From positions 1 to 25,933 of the forward strand of contig JAEXQJ010000227.1 of assembly GCA_023438785.1 (NCBI GenBank): a stretch of 25,933 nucleotides of DNA, in the 5' to 3' direction. The notes beneath the pieces were generated by a model, which was given only the letters and a program-made list of their open reading frames with translations, did not search any database and was not told the DNA's origin. The stretch is from Pseudomonadota bacterium (GTDB lineage: Bacteria; Myxococcota_A; Polyangia; Fen-1088). The position numbers and the translations under genes are program-made. Position 1 is the first letter of the stretch. Every line of letters starts with the position of its first letter. Shown piece by piece: positions 14,804 through 23,297 of this stretch.

Positions 14804-16939
14804 CTACGAGCCAAAATGGGAAAGCAAAAAACGACCCGTGCGCGCCCAAACCTCGGCCCGTACGGTGGCATCACCGATCTGATGGGTGAACCCCGGCAGG
14901 GGCAGGAATTCGAACCGTCGGCCCGCGCGCAAAAGGGCATCGGCCAGCTTGAGCGAATGAAAGAAGTACACGTTGTCGTCCGCCGTACCGTGGATGAGCA
15001 GCAGGGGCCGCCTCAGGGCGTCGGCGTGCTGTAACGGGCTCGAACGCGCGTAGGCCGCGGCCGCAGCCTCGGGCAGGCCCAGATAGCGCTCGGTGTAATG
15101 GGTGTCGTAATCGCGCCAATCGGTCACCGGCGCGCCGGCTACGGCCACGTGGAAGACTTCCGGATGGCACATGACCGCCAACGCCGCCATGGTGCCCCCG
15201 AACGACCAGCCGTAGATCCCCACCCGGCTCAGATCCAGCTCGGCGAAGCGTCGGCCGAGCGCGTTCAAGCCATCCACCTGGTCTTGCAGCGGCAACTCGG
15301 CCAAATGGCCCTTGATGGCGCGCTCCCAGTCGCGTCCCCGGCGCGGCGTTCCGCGGCCATCCAGGGCGACCACGATGGCCCCCGCGTCGGCGAAGGCCTG
15401 GTCGACCAGGTAGACACGCTGGTCGGCCTTGACCATGAGGGAGTGAGGCCCGCCGTACACGTGCACGATGACCGGATAGCGCTGGCCGAGAACGAAGCCA
15501 TGCGGCCGAATCACACACGCCTGCATGCCGTGCGCCTCGGGCAGAGTCAGCAGCTCCAGATTCACGGAAAACGGCGGGAGCTCGGCGGCGGACGGCACGG
15601 TGTGCAGGGCGCGCCCCTCTCCATCGCGCACCACGATCTGGGGCCAGCCCCGGGCGAAGGTGCACACATCCACCAGCACGTTGCCCAGCCGTGAGAAAGC
15701 CGGGACGTGGTCAGCGGTCTGATCGGCCACCACGCGCGACCGGGTTCCCCGCAGCTCGACCCCACAGATGCGGCTGTGCAAGGCATCGCCGGTTAGGACG
15801 AAGGCGGTCTGGCCATGTGGCTCGACATGGGCCAGGGCCAAGAACGGCTCCTCGGTTGAAATGACCCGCTCCAGCGAGCCGTCCCGCCGGTGCAACTCCA
15901 ATTGGCGACGCCCGCTCGCTTCACTGGCCCACAGAAAACCGCTGCCGTCGGGCAACCAGCGCGGCAAGTCGCGGCCGAGATTGACCCAAGCCTCATCCCG
16001 TTCGATGAGCAGCGGGCGCGCAACGTCGCAGTCCTCGTCCACCGCCAGGAGCGCCACCTCGCGCTGATCGCGGGTCTGCACCAGGAGGGTCAAGGGCGCC
16101 GAGGCGGTCCACAGCACGCGTGCCACATAGGGATACCGATCCTGATCCCACTGCACGCGCAGGGGAGCGCGCGCCCCGTCCGCGGACACGATGACCAGGC
16201 CCACCCGCGCGTTGGCTCTCCCCGGCCGCGGATAGGCGAAGCTGGACGGGGCACGCTCGGGGTGGGCCGGATCGGCGATGCTCAGGCGCTCGACTTCACG
16301 CTCGTCCACCTCGGCGCAGGCCAGCCGATCCCCGGCGGGGGACCACCAATGGCCCTCGAAGCGCCCCATTTCCTCCTGCGCCACGAATTCGGCCAGCCCG
16401 AAGCTGTGCAGGGCCGAACCACCCGCCGTCACGGGACGGGCCGGTGCCGCGCCCCTGGCCACCTCGACGGTCCACAGGTTGAAGTCACGCACGAAGGCCA
16501 CACGCTGGCCGTCGGGCGAGAAGCGGGCATCGAGCGCGGCGCCCTCATCTGCGCCGGTCAGCGCCCGCGTGTGGCCGGTCGCGCGCTCGTACAGCCACAG
16601 GCGGCCCGAGAGCGGCACCAGCACCAGCTCGCCGTCGGGAGATAGGGCAAAGCCGGTCAAGCCCTGATCCGTGATGCGCTGGCGTTCGCGGCGTGCCTTC
16701 TCCTCGGGCGCGAGCCGCTCCTCGTGGCCGCCCAGCAGGGCCGCGGCGCTGAGCAACTCGCGCACCTGACCGGTGGACACGTCCATCTCGAAGAGGGCGT
16801 GAACCGCGTCGCGGGGCCCGCTGCGCAGAAAGAGGACCGACCTTTCGTCTGCGGGGATTTGGAAACGGCCCGGCTGGCCCAGGGTGAAGCCGCGCGTCTC
16901 GGCCAGCGTGCGCAGGAAGGCGGGATCCAGGTCGTCCAT
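14804..16939 (-). CDS. S9B prolyl oligopeptidase family (DPP-IV-like) serine peptidase
   Basis: A 711-residue peptidase of the dipeptidyl-peptidase IV type, expected to release Xaa-Pro dipeptides from peptide N-termini. Residues 1-460 form the beta-propeller with WSP and SPDG repeats and the AEFVAQEEM double-Glu motif (Glu189, Glu190) that binds the substrate amino terminus. Residues about 480-711 form the alpha/beta-hydrolase domain: Ser579 in GWSFGG, Asp654 in HGTADDN and His686 in GFTHQIGD. The Asp-to-His spacing of 32 equals that in human DPP-IV, so the triad looks complete. There is no signal peptide, so it is probably cytoplasmic. It starts 1 nt after the pssA stop, which implies co-transcription. 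The next gene, at 14727, follows after 76 bp. Confidence 0.93.
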   Translation of the reverse strand: MDDLDPAFLRTLAETRGFTLGQPGRFQIPADERSVLFLRSGPRDAVHALFEMDVSTGQVRELLSAAALLGGHEERLAPEEKARRERQRITDQGLTGFALSPDGELVLVPLSGRLWLYERATGHTRALTGADEGAALDARFSPDGQRVAFVRDFNLWTVEVARGAAPARPVTAGGSALHSFGLAEFVAQEEMGRFEGHWWSPAGDRLACAEVDEREVERLSIADPAHPERAPSSFAYPRPGRANARVGLVIVSADGARAPLRVQWDQDRYPYVARVLWTASAPLTLLVQTRDQREVALLAVDEDCDVARPLLIERDEAWVNLGRDLPRWLPDGSGFLWASEASGRRQLELHRRDGSLERVISTEEPFLALAHVEPHGQTAFVLTGDALHSRICGVELRGTRSRVVADQTADHVPAFSRLGNVLVDVCTFARGWPQIVVRDGEGRALHTVPSAAELPPFSVNLELLTLPEAHGMQACVIRPHGFVLGQRYPVIVHVYGGPHSLMVKADQRVYLVDQAFADAGAIVVALDGRGTPRRGRDWERAIKGHLAELPLQDQVDGLNALGRRFAELDLSRVGIYGWSFGGTMAALAVMCHPEVFHVAVAGAPVTDWRDYDTHYTERYLGLPEAAAAAYARSSPLQHADALRRPLLLIHGTADDNVYFFHSLKLADALLRAGRRFEFLPLPGFTHQIGDATVRAEVWARTGRFLLSHFGS

Positions 16940-16940
16940 G

Positions 16941-17576
16941 TCAGAGCTTGGGAATGCGCAGGGTCTTGCTGATCATCAGGCTGCCCGACAGAGCGAAGAA
17001 CAGCACCAGCGGGTGCAGCGTGAACCCCGCCTCGATGCCCCCCCAGTACAAGCGCTCGTCCAGGCGACCGCCCCACGCCGCGGCGGCCAGCATGGCCACC
17101 AGCAGAACACTCGACGGGATGGGCGTCCCCTCGAAGTACTTCACCTTGTCGCCGCCGGCCGACAGCGTGTCGGCGGTGATGTTGAAACGCGCCAGGCGGC
17201 TCACCCCGCAGGCCACGAAGTAGATCAGCACGACGCAGTCCCAGCCCCCGCGCATCCCCGCGGCGAAGGCCAGTGCCGCGGGCGCCACGCCAAAGGAGAT
17301 CACGTCGGCCAACGAGTCCAACTCGCGCCCGAGCGGCGAATGCTTGTGCCGCCAGCGGGCTACGCGACCGTCCAGGGCATCGAAGACCAGGGCCACGGGA
17401 ACCAACACCGCGGCCGCGAGGAAGAGCGCCAACCGAGGATGGGCCATGTAGCTCATGGCCGCGAACAGCGAGCCCACACCGCAACCGGCGTTGGCCAGGG
17501 TGAAGAGGTCCGCCAAATGGAAGGTGCGGATCATGGAGAAGTGGCGCGGTCCAGCCGCCAGGTCGCTCATGCCCAC
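16941..17576 (-). CDS. pssA: CDP-diacylglycerol-serine O-phosphatidyltransferase
   Basis: An inner-membrane enzyme making phosphatidylserine from CDP-diacylglycerol and serine, the precursor of phosphatidylethanolamine. At 211 residues it fits the subclass II integral-membrane enzymes. The CDP-alcohol phosphotransferase motif is perfect: Asp66-x2-Asp69-Gly70-x2-Ala73-Arg74-x8-Gly83-x3-Asp87-x3-Asp91. Several hydrophobic segments follow (for example LALFLAAAVLVPVALVF and HPLVLFFALSGSLMI). The start is the GTG at 17576, preceded by GGAG at 6 nt; an ATG two codons later is less well spaced. It is the first gene of the minus-strand group and is divergent from the exported protein at 17716. Serine specificity rests on family resemblance (GVSRLARFN and EGTPIPSS), not on a test. 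Confidence 0.93.
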   Translation of the reverse strand: MGMSDLAAGPRHFSMIRTFHLADLFTLANAGCGVGSLFAAMSYMAHPRLALFLAAAVLVPVALVFDALDGRVARWRHKHSPLGRELDSLADVISFGVAPAALAFAAGMRGGWDCVVLIYFVACGVSRLARFNITADTLSAGGDKVKYFEGTPIPSSVLLVAMLAAAAWGGRLDERLYWGGIEAGFTLHPLVLFFALSGSLMISKTLRIPKL

Positions 17577-17688
17577 AGGCTACTCCACGCGCACGGGCCC
17601 GGAAACAATCTGCCCTGGCGGGCCCTGCGGCCGCCCCCACGGGCGTCCACCGAGAAGCACGGCGCCGCGCTTGCCGATTTGCCGCGGC

Positions 17689-17694
17689 TATAAT
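17689..17694 (+). promoter_or_regulatory. Consensus -10 box before the exported protein gene
   Basis: TATAAT is an exact sigma-70 -10 hexamer in otherwise GC-rich DNA, 21 nt before the ATG at 17716. No -35 hexamer is found at 16-18 nt; TTGCCG lies only 12 nt upstream of it, so an activator may be needed or the match may be chance. The predicted leader is about 15 nt. Confidence 0.4.
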
Positions 17695-17715
17695 GCCGGT
17701 CGCGTCTGAGCTTCG

Positions 17716-19659
17716 ATGCTGCGCCCTCCACAGAAGCCCCTTCCCAAGCTGGCCGCCTTCTTCGCGGTCGTTTGCCTGTTCCTCGCAACGGGGCCGCGCC
17801 CCGCCTCGGCTCAGCCGTCGGCCGAGCTGCGCGATAGGTTCTCCGAGCTGTTTCGTGGCCTCGGAGATCTGATGGTCTCACTGGGCACCCGCACCCGCGG
17901 CGAGGTCTTCTCTTTCATGACCACGGTCGAGCTCTACAACGTGGAGAGCGAGCTCGATCGTCTGGTGGGCAATCCCTGGCAGCTCTCCGACTCCACACAG
18001 TACAAGTTGGGTCTCTACCCGCTGAACGTGGCCTACCCCGTGTACCGCCAGCTCCTGCGCCAGATGACCCGCCTAGACGAGCTGCGCAGCCAGCGTATCT
18101 ACAACATCACGCCCGATGCGGTGGACATCATCGCGGTGCGCCTGGACATCCTGGACGACAAGCGTACGGGGCACGATTTCCTGAATTCGCTCACCCGTCA
18201 CTTCGACGCGCGCGAGGTGCTCGATCTGGGCGTCTTCGCGCTCGCCCAACAGCCCCTCTTCCCGGCTGACGAGGTGGGCTGGGACGCGGTCAAGCACCGC
18301 CTCGGCGTGAGGAAGGGCCTGCTCATCGCCACTCTGCTGCCCTTGGCCGCCTTCTACGAGGCAGGCGCGCTCAGCCGTTCGGGCACGCTGTATCGCTGGC
18401 CCGACACGCGGTTCCAGTTGGGCTGGTACGGCGGGTTTCGCCGTCTGGGGTTTCGCCTGCGCCCCTTTGTGCGTGGCGGACTGAGCGCGCAGATGCCGGG
18501 GGTGCAATTGGCCGCGGGCCTCTCCGAGCAGCTACGTCCCGATGCTGCCAGTTCTCAGCGCGCCCTGGAGGTGGCGGTGCGCGAGAGCTGGATCAACCGG
18601 CTGACCGCGCCCACGGGCTGGGACAGTTTCGTCGAGGTGGCCGCGCGCCGGGTGCTGGCCGACACCACGGGCTACGCGGGCGAGCACACCACGGTGCGGG
18701 CAGGCGCCTTCATGAAGAGGGCGCGGCCCTTGCTCGCCCGCGACTTGGTCGTGCGCAGCTCGGCGGAGGTGGAATCCGACCTGGACCAGAGCGTTCGCTT
18801 CGCGCTCGGTCTGGGATTCGATTTGACCGAGAGCGGGCTTTCGGCCGTGCTGCAGTCGAGTCGCAGCATTGTGGTCAGCAACGGCGCGCGCGTGCACGAC
18901 ACGCGGACCGGGCTCTTCCTGGCCGGGACCATGGAACCGCCCACGCGCTACTACCTGGACGCCATGCGCGTGCAGGCCCGCGTGCTGCGTGATGCCTGGG
19001 ATCTCTGGCGGGAGGCCGAGGCGCGCCGGCAAGCGGCCGAGGCGAACGTGCGCGTGGCCGCCAGCGCCCGCCTCTCGGCCTCGGCATCGGCGCTGCACCA
19101 ACTGGCACGAGCCACCGCCGAAGCAGAGGAATGCCGCGTGCACCTGGCCGCGCTTTTGCCTCCGTACCTGGAGAGTCGACGGCGGGCCTACTCGCTGCAG
19201 CGCTGGCCGCGCAGTCCGGGCGATCTGCACGGCCCCCTGGATGGCAACATTCTGCGCCAGGCGGTGGACGCGGTTTTCGGGCGACTCTACGAGCTGGCCG
19301 GCTTTCTCGAACGAGCCAGCCGCAGCCTCGAGGAGCTGCAGGCCCGAACCGCCGACTTGCATGAACGCCGGGAGAGGGCGGGCGGGATCCCGGTACAGTT
19401 GGTCAGCCTGGACGGCGATCTCGAAGAGACGTCCCGCGCTTGGCGCGAGCAATCCGATCAGGTGGCGGGCGCCATGCGCCTGTACACGGTGTACCGAGAC
19501 AGCGCACGGCGAATCAGCGCCTCCGCTGGCTTGCCCGGCTCGCGCCAGGTGGATCCGCTGGCCCTCACCACCAAGCGTAAACTCGTCGCCTTGTGCGCCC
19601 AGACGCTGGAGGCGCCGGAGCCCGCGGTCGAGCCGAATCACGCGGAGGGGGAACCCTGA
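17716..19659 (+). CDS. Large exported protein of unknown function
   Basis: A 647-residue protein with a signal peptide (about 1-32, hydrophobic AAFFAVVCLFLA, cleavage after ASA). I recognise no known domain. The middle has a hydrophobic stretch (KGLLIATLLPLAAFYEAG) followed by a Gly/Phe/Tyr/Arg-rich region (TRFQLGWYGGFRRLGFRLR). From about residue 430 on it is mostly charged helix, Ala/Arg/Glu-rich with heptad-like patterns (WREAEARRQAAEANVRVAA, LEELQARTADLHERRERA), so a coiled-coil or helical bundle is likely. The start is the ATG at 17716 with a weak GAG upstream; a consensus -10 box lies before it. It is divergent from pssA and converges on the barrel gene with 1 nt between stops. It probably works in the periplasm; nothing more can be supported. 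Confidence 0.85.
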   Translation: MLRPPQKPLPKLAAFFAVVCLFLATGPRPASAQPSAELRDRFSELFRGLGDLMVSLGTRTRGEVFSFMTTVELYNVESELDRLVGNPWQLSDSTQYKLGLYPLNVAYPVYRQLLRQMTRLDELRSQRIYNITPDAVDIIAVRLDILDDKRTGHDFLNSLTRHFDAREVLDLGVFALAQQPLFPADEVGWDAVKHRLGVRKGLLIATLLPLAAFYEAGALSRSGTLYRWPDTRFQLGWYGGFRRLGFRLRPFVRGGLSAQMPGVQLAAGLSEQLRPDAASSQRALEVAVRESWINRLTAPTGWDSFVEVAARRVLADTTGYAGEHTTVRAGAFMKRARPLLARDLVVRSSAEVESDLDQSVRFALGLGFDLTESGLSAVLQSSRSIVVSNGARVHDTRTGLFLAGTMEPPTRYYLDAMRVQARVLRDAWDLWREAEARRQAAEANVRVAASARLSASASALHQLARATAEAEECRVHLAALLPPYLESRRRAYSLQRWPRSPGDLHGPLDGNILRQAVDAVFGRLYELAGFLERASRSLEELQARTADLHERRERAGGIPVQLVSLDGDLEETSRAWREQSDQVAGAMRLYTVYRDSARRISASAGLPGSRQVDPLALTTKRKLVALCAQTLEAPEPAVEPNHAEGEP

Positions 19660-19660
19660 T

Positions 19661-20218
19661 TCAGAAATAGATCGCGTAGCGGGTCAGGACGTCCACCCCC
19701 ACCCGCGTCGGATCGGCGAAGGCGATGGGAATGGCGATCCCCAGGCCAATCAGGCCGCCACCGAAAGTCAGCTTGACCCCCACGCCCGGATTGATGATGA
19801 AGTTCGTGGAGCTGTCGCCATCTCCCGTGGCGTATTGCACGCCGATGCCCACCCCGGCGTACGGGAAGAGGCGGCCCATGTTCACGTTGTACTCGGCCTG
19901 CGGAAGGAAGCCGTAGGTGTCGGGCCCGTCTTCGATGATCTGGATTTGGAGGGCCATGCCAACCGCCAGGCCGTCCATGACGAAGTAGCGGACCGCCGGA
20001 TTGATTCCGACAATGGTGCTGGACACGTCGCCCTGGTGAACGTAGTTCACGGTCAACCCGCCCTCGATCTCGGTGAGTCCGCGCGTGGCGTAGGTGGAGA
20101 TGGCCGGCGGCAGGGTCGTGACCACGGGTTCCTGGGCCTGCGCAGAGGACGCAGCCCCCGCAAGTGCGAGCGAGATCGGCACGAAGGATAGAAGACGAGC
20201 AAGGGTGGAATTCTTCAT
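19661..20218 (-). CDS. Small outer-membrane beta-barrel protein
   Basis: A 185-residue exported protein. The signal peptide covers about 1-28 (LLSFVPISLALAGAASSAQAQ). The mature part is built of alternating Gly/aromatic/hydrophobic strands such as GGLTVNYVHQG, AVRYFVMDGLAVGMAL, LFPYAGVGIGVQY and VGVKLTFGGGLIGLGIAI. It ends in RYAIYF, a terminal Phe typical of outer-membrane proteins recognised by the BAM machinery. It fits an eight-strand OmpW/OmpA-like barrel in size. The ATG at 20218 is chosen because it begins the signal peptide; no clear ribosome site is seen. It lies 41 bp downstream of the metallo-beta-lactamase-fold gene on the same strand, so the two may be co-transcribed. Confidence 0.85.
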   Translation of the reverse strand: MKNSTLARLLSFVPISLALAGAASSAQAQEPVVTTLPPAISTYATRGLTEIEGGLTVNYVHQGDVSSTIVGINPAVRYFVMDGLAVGMALQIQIIEDGPDTYGFLPQAEYNVNMGRLFPYAGVGIGVQYATGDGDSSTNFIINPGVGVKLTFGGGLIGLGIAIPIAFADPTRVGVDVLTRYAIYF

Positions 20219-20259
20219 GGCCGGTTCGATGAATGAGGACCGAAAGCGTGTCGCGCTCG

Positions 20260-21420
20260 TCATTCGCAGCGCTGGTACGCGGGATCGCACCCGCCTCGCG
20301 CCGCGGGCACGGCCAACGCCGAGCTATCGTCTGGATCGGCCTCGGCAAAGAAGCCGTCTCCGTCAGCATCGCGCCGGGGCGGGTCGGCCGCGCGGAAAGG
20401 AACGTCGTTGACTGTGAAATCCAGGCCATCTCGGGTGCGCAGAACGATCGAGCCCACCACGCGTCCGCCGTGTAGATCCCGTCCCGCCTGGCCGGCCTGG
20501 GTGAGGAAGAGGGCAGCGCCGCTGGCCGCCAAACGATCGAGTGTGGTCTGCCGTGGGTGCCCCTCCGCATTGCCGTCGGCGACCTGCACGATGGCCACGC
20601 GCGGCTGCATCTGGGCCAGCAACACGGGACCGGACGAGTGATCGCTGCCATGGTGGCTGACCCGGTACACGTCCACGTCGTTGGCCAAAGTGGCCAGGCC
20701 TGTCTCCACGTCGTGGTACGAGTAACCCTCGGATGAGACCAGCGTTTCGCCCGAGAGATCGCCGGCCGTGAGGTAGTCCAGCGCACCGAAGCGCAGCAGC
20801 GCCGCCACGGAGTAGTCGTTCTCGCTCGGCGGAGTAGACCCGCCGGTCTTGTCACCGGCCGAGAGCGCGCCGTTGCCGTCGGTCGCCAAGATGCGCATGA
20901 GGACACCGCCGCCCAGAGCGACCTGTTGGTCGCCGGTGCGCACGATCTCGGGATGCACCTCGTTCACGCCCTCGCCCGCCAGGTAGTCACGCCAGCGCGT
21001 CAGCGTCCCCGTCGCCTCACCCGAGTAGGCCCAAAGATCCCGGTGCAGCAACTTGCCGACGCCAAACCCTTGCACGTGCGCCAAGTGCCACAGGCCACCG
21101 CGGCCAGGGTAGCCCACGTGGTCCACGTGGAAGTGGCTGACGAGGACGTAATCCAGCCTGGTCACGCCCAGCCGACGAAGATAGGCCCCCACGGCGTTGG
21201 CGCCCTCGTTCGAATCCCAGGTGCCCTCGCCCGCGTCCACCAACAGAGTCCTGCCCGAGGGCGACACGATCAGCGTGGCCACGCCGCGCCCCGCATCGAT
21301 GTGGTGGATCTCCAGGCAACCGCGTTGCCAAGACAGGGGACCGGGCGAGCGCCCCGCCCCGGGCTCGGGCGTTTCGCACGCGGTGCAAATCAGGATCGTC
21401 AGGAGCAGACCAAAGCGCAT
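20260..21420 (-). CDS. Metallo-beta-lactamase-fold lipoprotein, ComEC-C-terminal-like, with Ca-binding-like repeat
   Basis: A 386-residue predicted envelope hydrolase. The N-terminus MRFGLLLTILICTAC suggests a lipoprotein with Cys15 as lipidation site, although the -3 position is Cys rather than Leu. The zinc-binding motif is HFHVDH (His96, His98, Asp100, His101). LTAGDLSGE and VSHHGSDHSSG follow, the pattern of the ComEC/Rec2 C-terminal domain, where it is linked to nuclease activity. The C-terminus has DADGDGFFAEADPDD (351-365), resembling thrombospondin-3/EF-type calcium loops, followed by a Cys pair. No ComEC channel domain is attached. The ATG at 21420 has a GAG 9 nt upstream. It is divergent from the secreted protein at 21505. 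A surface DNA- or phosphoester-processing role is inference. Confidence 0.88.
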   Translation of the reverse strand: MRFGLLLTILICTACETPEPGAGRSPGPLSWQRGCLEIHHIDAGRGVATLIVSPSGRTLLVDAGEGTWDSNEGANAVGAYLRRLGVTRLDYVLVSHFHVDHVGYPGRGGLWHLAHVQGFGVGKLLHRDLWAYSGEATGTLTRWRDYLAGEGVNEVHPEIVRTGDQQVALGGGVLMRILATDGNGALSAGDKTGGSTPPSENDYSVAALLRFGALDYLTAGDLSGETLVSSEGYSYHDVETGLATLANDVDVYRVSHHGSDHSSGPVLLAQMQPRVAIVQVADGNAEGHPRQTTLDRLAASGAALFLTQAGQAGRDLHGGRVVGSIVLRTRDGLDFTVNDVPFRAADPPRRDADGDGFFAEADPDDSSALAVPAARGGCDPAYQRCE

Positions 21421-21504
21421 GGCGTGTTCTCGGCAGCCAAGCCGCGAGATTGCGTCCAGCGCTCGACTCAGGAGTGATGGCCATACTTCAGTTGGAAGGC
21501 GATC

Positions 21505-21909
21505 ATGCGCGCAACGTGTTTGCTGGTCCTCATGGGAGCGATGGCCGCTCTGCCGGCGGGAGCGTCAGCGGGGTGGCGCGATGGCGTGGGCTGTCCACCG
21601 CCGCAGGTTCAAATGGCCCCGCGCGGTCACGTCGCCCCTGGTCCGCAGCCCTACTTCCCCCCCATCGTGCCGCGCTACAGTTTCGGCACGGGGCCGGGGC
21701 CCACCTTCACGGGTGTGCCCCCGGTGCCCCCGCAGAGCACGGGCGTCCCGGGCTTCTGGGACCAGCAAGGCAACGCGTGGTACTGGGTCGACGGCGCTTG
21801 GCTCGCGGCGCCCGGCCCCGGCTACGTCTGGGTTCCGCCGCACTGGGCGCCCGTGGCCAATAGCTCGTACTGGGTGCCAGGTCACTGGGCCGCGCCGGGC
21901 GAAGAGTAG
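21505..21909 (+). CDS. Small secreted Pro-rich YXWGXW-type protein
   Basis: A 134-residue protein with a signal peptide (about 1-22, LLVLMGAMAALPAGASA). The mature part is rich in Pro, Gly, Trp and Tyr. The C-terminal half carries related aromatic repeats: AWYWVDGAWLAAPGPGYVW, VWVPPHW and YWVPGHW. These match the style of YXWGXW/WxPGHW repeat proteins of Gram-negative envelopes, whose function is unknown. The ATG at 21505 has GGAAGG ending 5 nt upstream, a good ribosome site. It is followed 107 bp later by ampG on the same strand; that gap shows no other feature. Confidence 0.82.
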   Translation: MRATCLLVLMGAMAALPAGASAGWRDGVGCPPPQVQMAPRGHVAPGPQPYFPPIVPRYSFGTGPGPTFTGVPPVPPQSTGVPGFWDQQGNAWYWVDGAWLAAPGPGYVWVPPHWAPVANSSYWVPGHWAAPGEE

Positions 21910-22016
21910 GACGCACGAATCCACCACTTCTGGCCGCGTCGAGCGAAGCCGATCACGCCGCCCGCGGACGTTCGGAAAAACTGGCCAACCAACTCCCGCC
22001 GGGTGAATGTCAGCCG

Positions 22017-23267
22017 ATGGGCGCGTTTCTTCAGGCTTTTCGCAGCAAGCGCGTGGGCATGCTGATCGCGCTGGGCTTCGCGTCCGGCCTGCCGCTGGCG
22101 CTCACGCGTGGAACCCTGTCCGCGTGGATGACCAACGCCGGGGTCAACCTGAAGACCATCGGTCTGTTCTCCCTGGTGGGCATCCCCTACTCGCTCAAGT
22201 TCCTGTGGGCGCCCCTGCTCGACCGATTCAGCTTTCCCCTCTTCGGACGTCGGCGCGGCTGGATGGCCCTGTCCCAGCTCGGGCTCCTGGCGGCCATCTG
22301 GGCCATGGCGAAGATCGACCCTCTGCACGCTCCGCTGGCCGTGGCGGCCATGGCCGTATTGGTGGCCTTCCTGTCGGCCAGCCAGGACGTGGTGGCGGAT
22401 GCCTACCGCACCGACGTGCTGCCGCCCGCCGAGCGCGCGTCGGGCACGTCCACGTGGATCCTCGGCTACCGCGTGGCCATGCTGGTCTCCGGTGCGGGTG
22501 CGCTGGTCCTGTCCGAGTACATGTCCTGGTCGCACGTCTACGCCATCATGGCCGTCCTGATGGGCTTCGGCATCGTGGCCACGTGGCGGGCACCGGAACC
22601 CGAGGCCGTGCGGCCACCGCGCACCATCGCGGAGGCGGTGGTCAAACCCTTCGTGGACTTCTTCTCGCACAAGGGGGCGTGGACAGCCCTGGCCTTCGTC
22701 ATGCTCTACCGCCTGGGCGACACCCTCGCGGGCGGAATGATCCTGCCCTTCCTCATCAAGTTGGGCTTCTCCAACGCGGAGATCGGCTACTGGAACAAGG
22801 CCGTCAGCTTCGGGGCCACCATCGGTGGCGTCACCCTGGGCGGAGGGCTGGTGGCCAAGTACGGTGTGCGGCGCTGCCTCTTCGCCTTCGGCATCGTCGT
22901 CGCGCTGGCCAATACGGGCTACCTGGCGCTCGCCGTGCACGGCCGGAGCATCGCCATGCTCATCGTGGCCATCGGCATCGACAACGTGTGCGCCGGCATG
23001 GTGGACGCGGCCTTCGCGGCCTACATGATGTCGCTCTGTAACAAGGCCTTCTCCGCCACGCAGTTCGCTCTGCTGTCCAGCGCGTCGACAATCATCGGCC
23101 GCTTCGTTAGCGCTGGCTCGGGCTGGTTGGCCACCAGCGTCGGCTGGCCCATCTTCTTTGGCATCACCATCGTCGCCGCCCTCCCGGCGCTGCTGCTCCT
23201 CCTGGTCGCCATCCCGAAGCAGGCGGCGACCGAGGGCATGGTCCCCGCCCGGGCCAAGCAGGGCTGA
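22017..23267 (+). CDS. ampG: AmpG-type muropeptide permease (MFS)
   Basis: An inner-membrane transporter importing anhydro-muropeptides for cell-wall recycling. At 416 residues with about 12 hydrophobic segments it is shorter than the 491-residue E. coli protein, as in many non-enteric AmpG proteins. AmpG-like signatures include LGFASGLPLALTRGTLSAW, the SLKFLWAPLLDR loop, SASQDVVADAYRTDVL, the RLGDTLAG segment in the second half and the WLATSVGW turn near the end. The start is the ATG at 22017; the ribosome site is weak (GGGTG too far upstream). It ends 30 bp before the convergent OM protein gene. Assignment as AmpG rather than a close MFS relative is by motif resemblance. Confidence 0.9.
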   Translation: MGAFLQAFRSKRVGMLIALGFASGLPLALTRGTLSAWMTNAGVNLKTIGLFSLVGIPYSLKFLWAPLLDRFSFPLFGRRRGWMALSQLGLLAAIWAMAKIDPLHAPLAVAAMAVLVAFLSASQDVVADAYRTDVLPPAERASGTSTWILGYRVAMLVSGAGALVLSEYMSWSHVYAIMAVLMGFGIVATWRAPEPEAVRPPRTIAEAVVKPFVDFFSHKGAWTALAFVMLYRLGDTLAGGMILPFLIKLGFSNAEIGYWNKAVSFGATIGGVTLGGGLVAKYGVRRCLFAFGIVVALANTGYLALAVHGRSIAMLIVAIGIDNVCAGMVDAAFAAYMMSLCNKAFSATQFALLSSASTIIGRFVSAGSGWLATSVGWPIFFGITIVAALPALLLLLVAIPKQAATEGMVPARAKQG

Positions 23268-23297
23268 GGCCCCGGGGCGCTCTGCCAGCTCGGTGCT

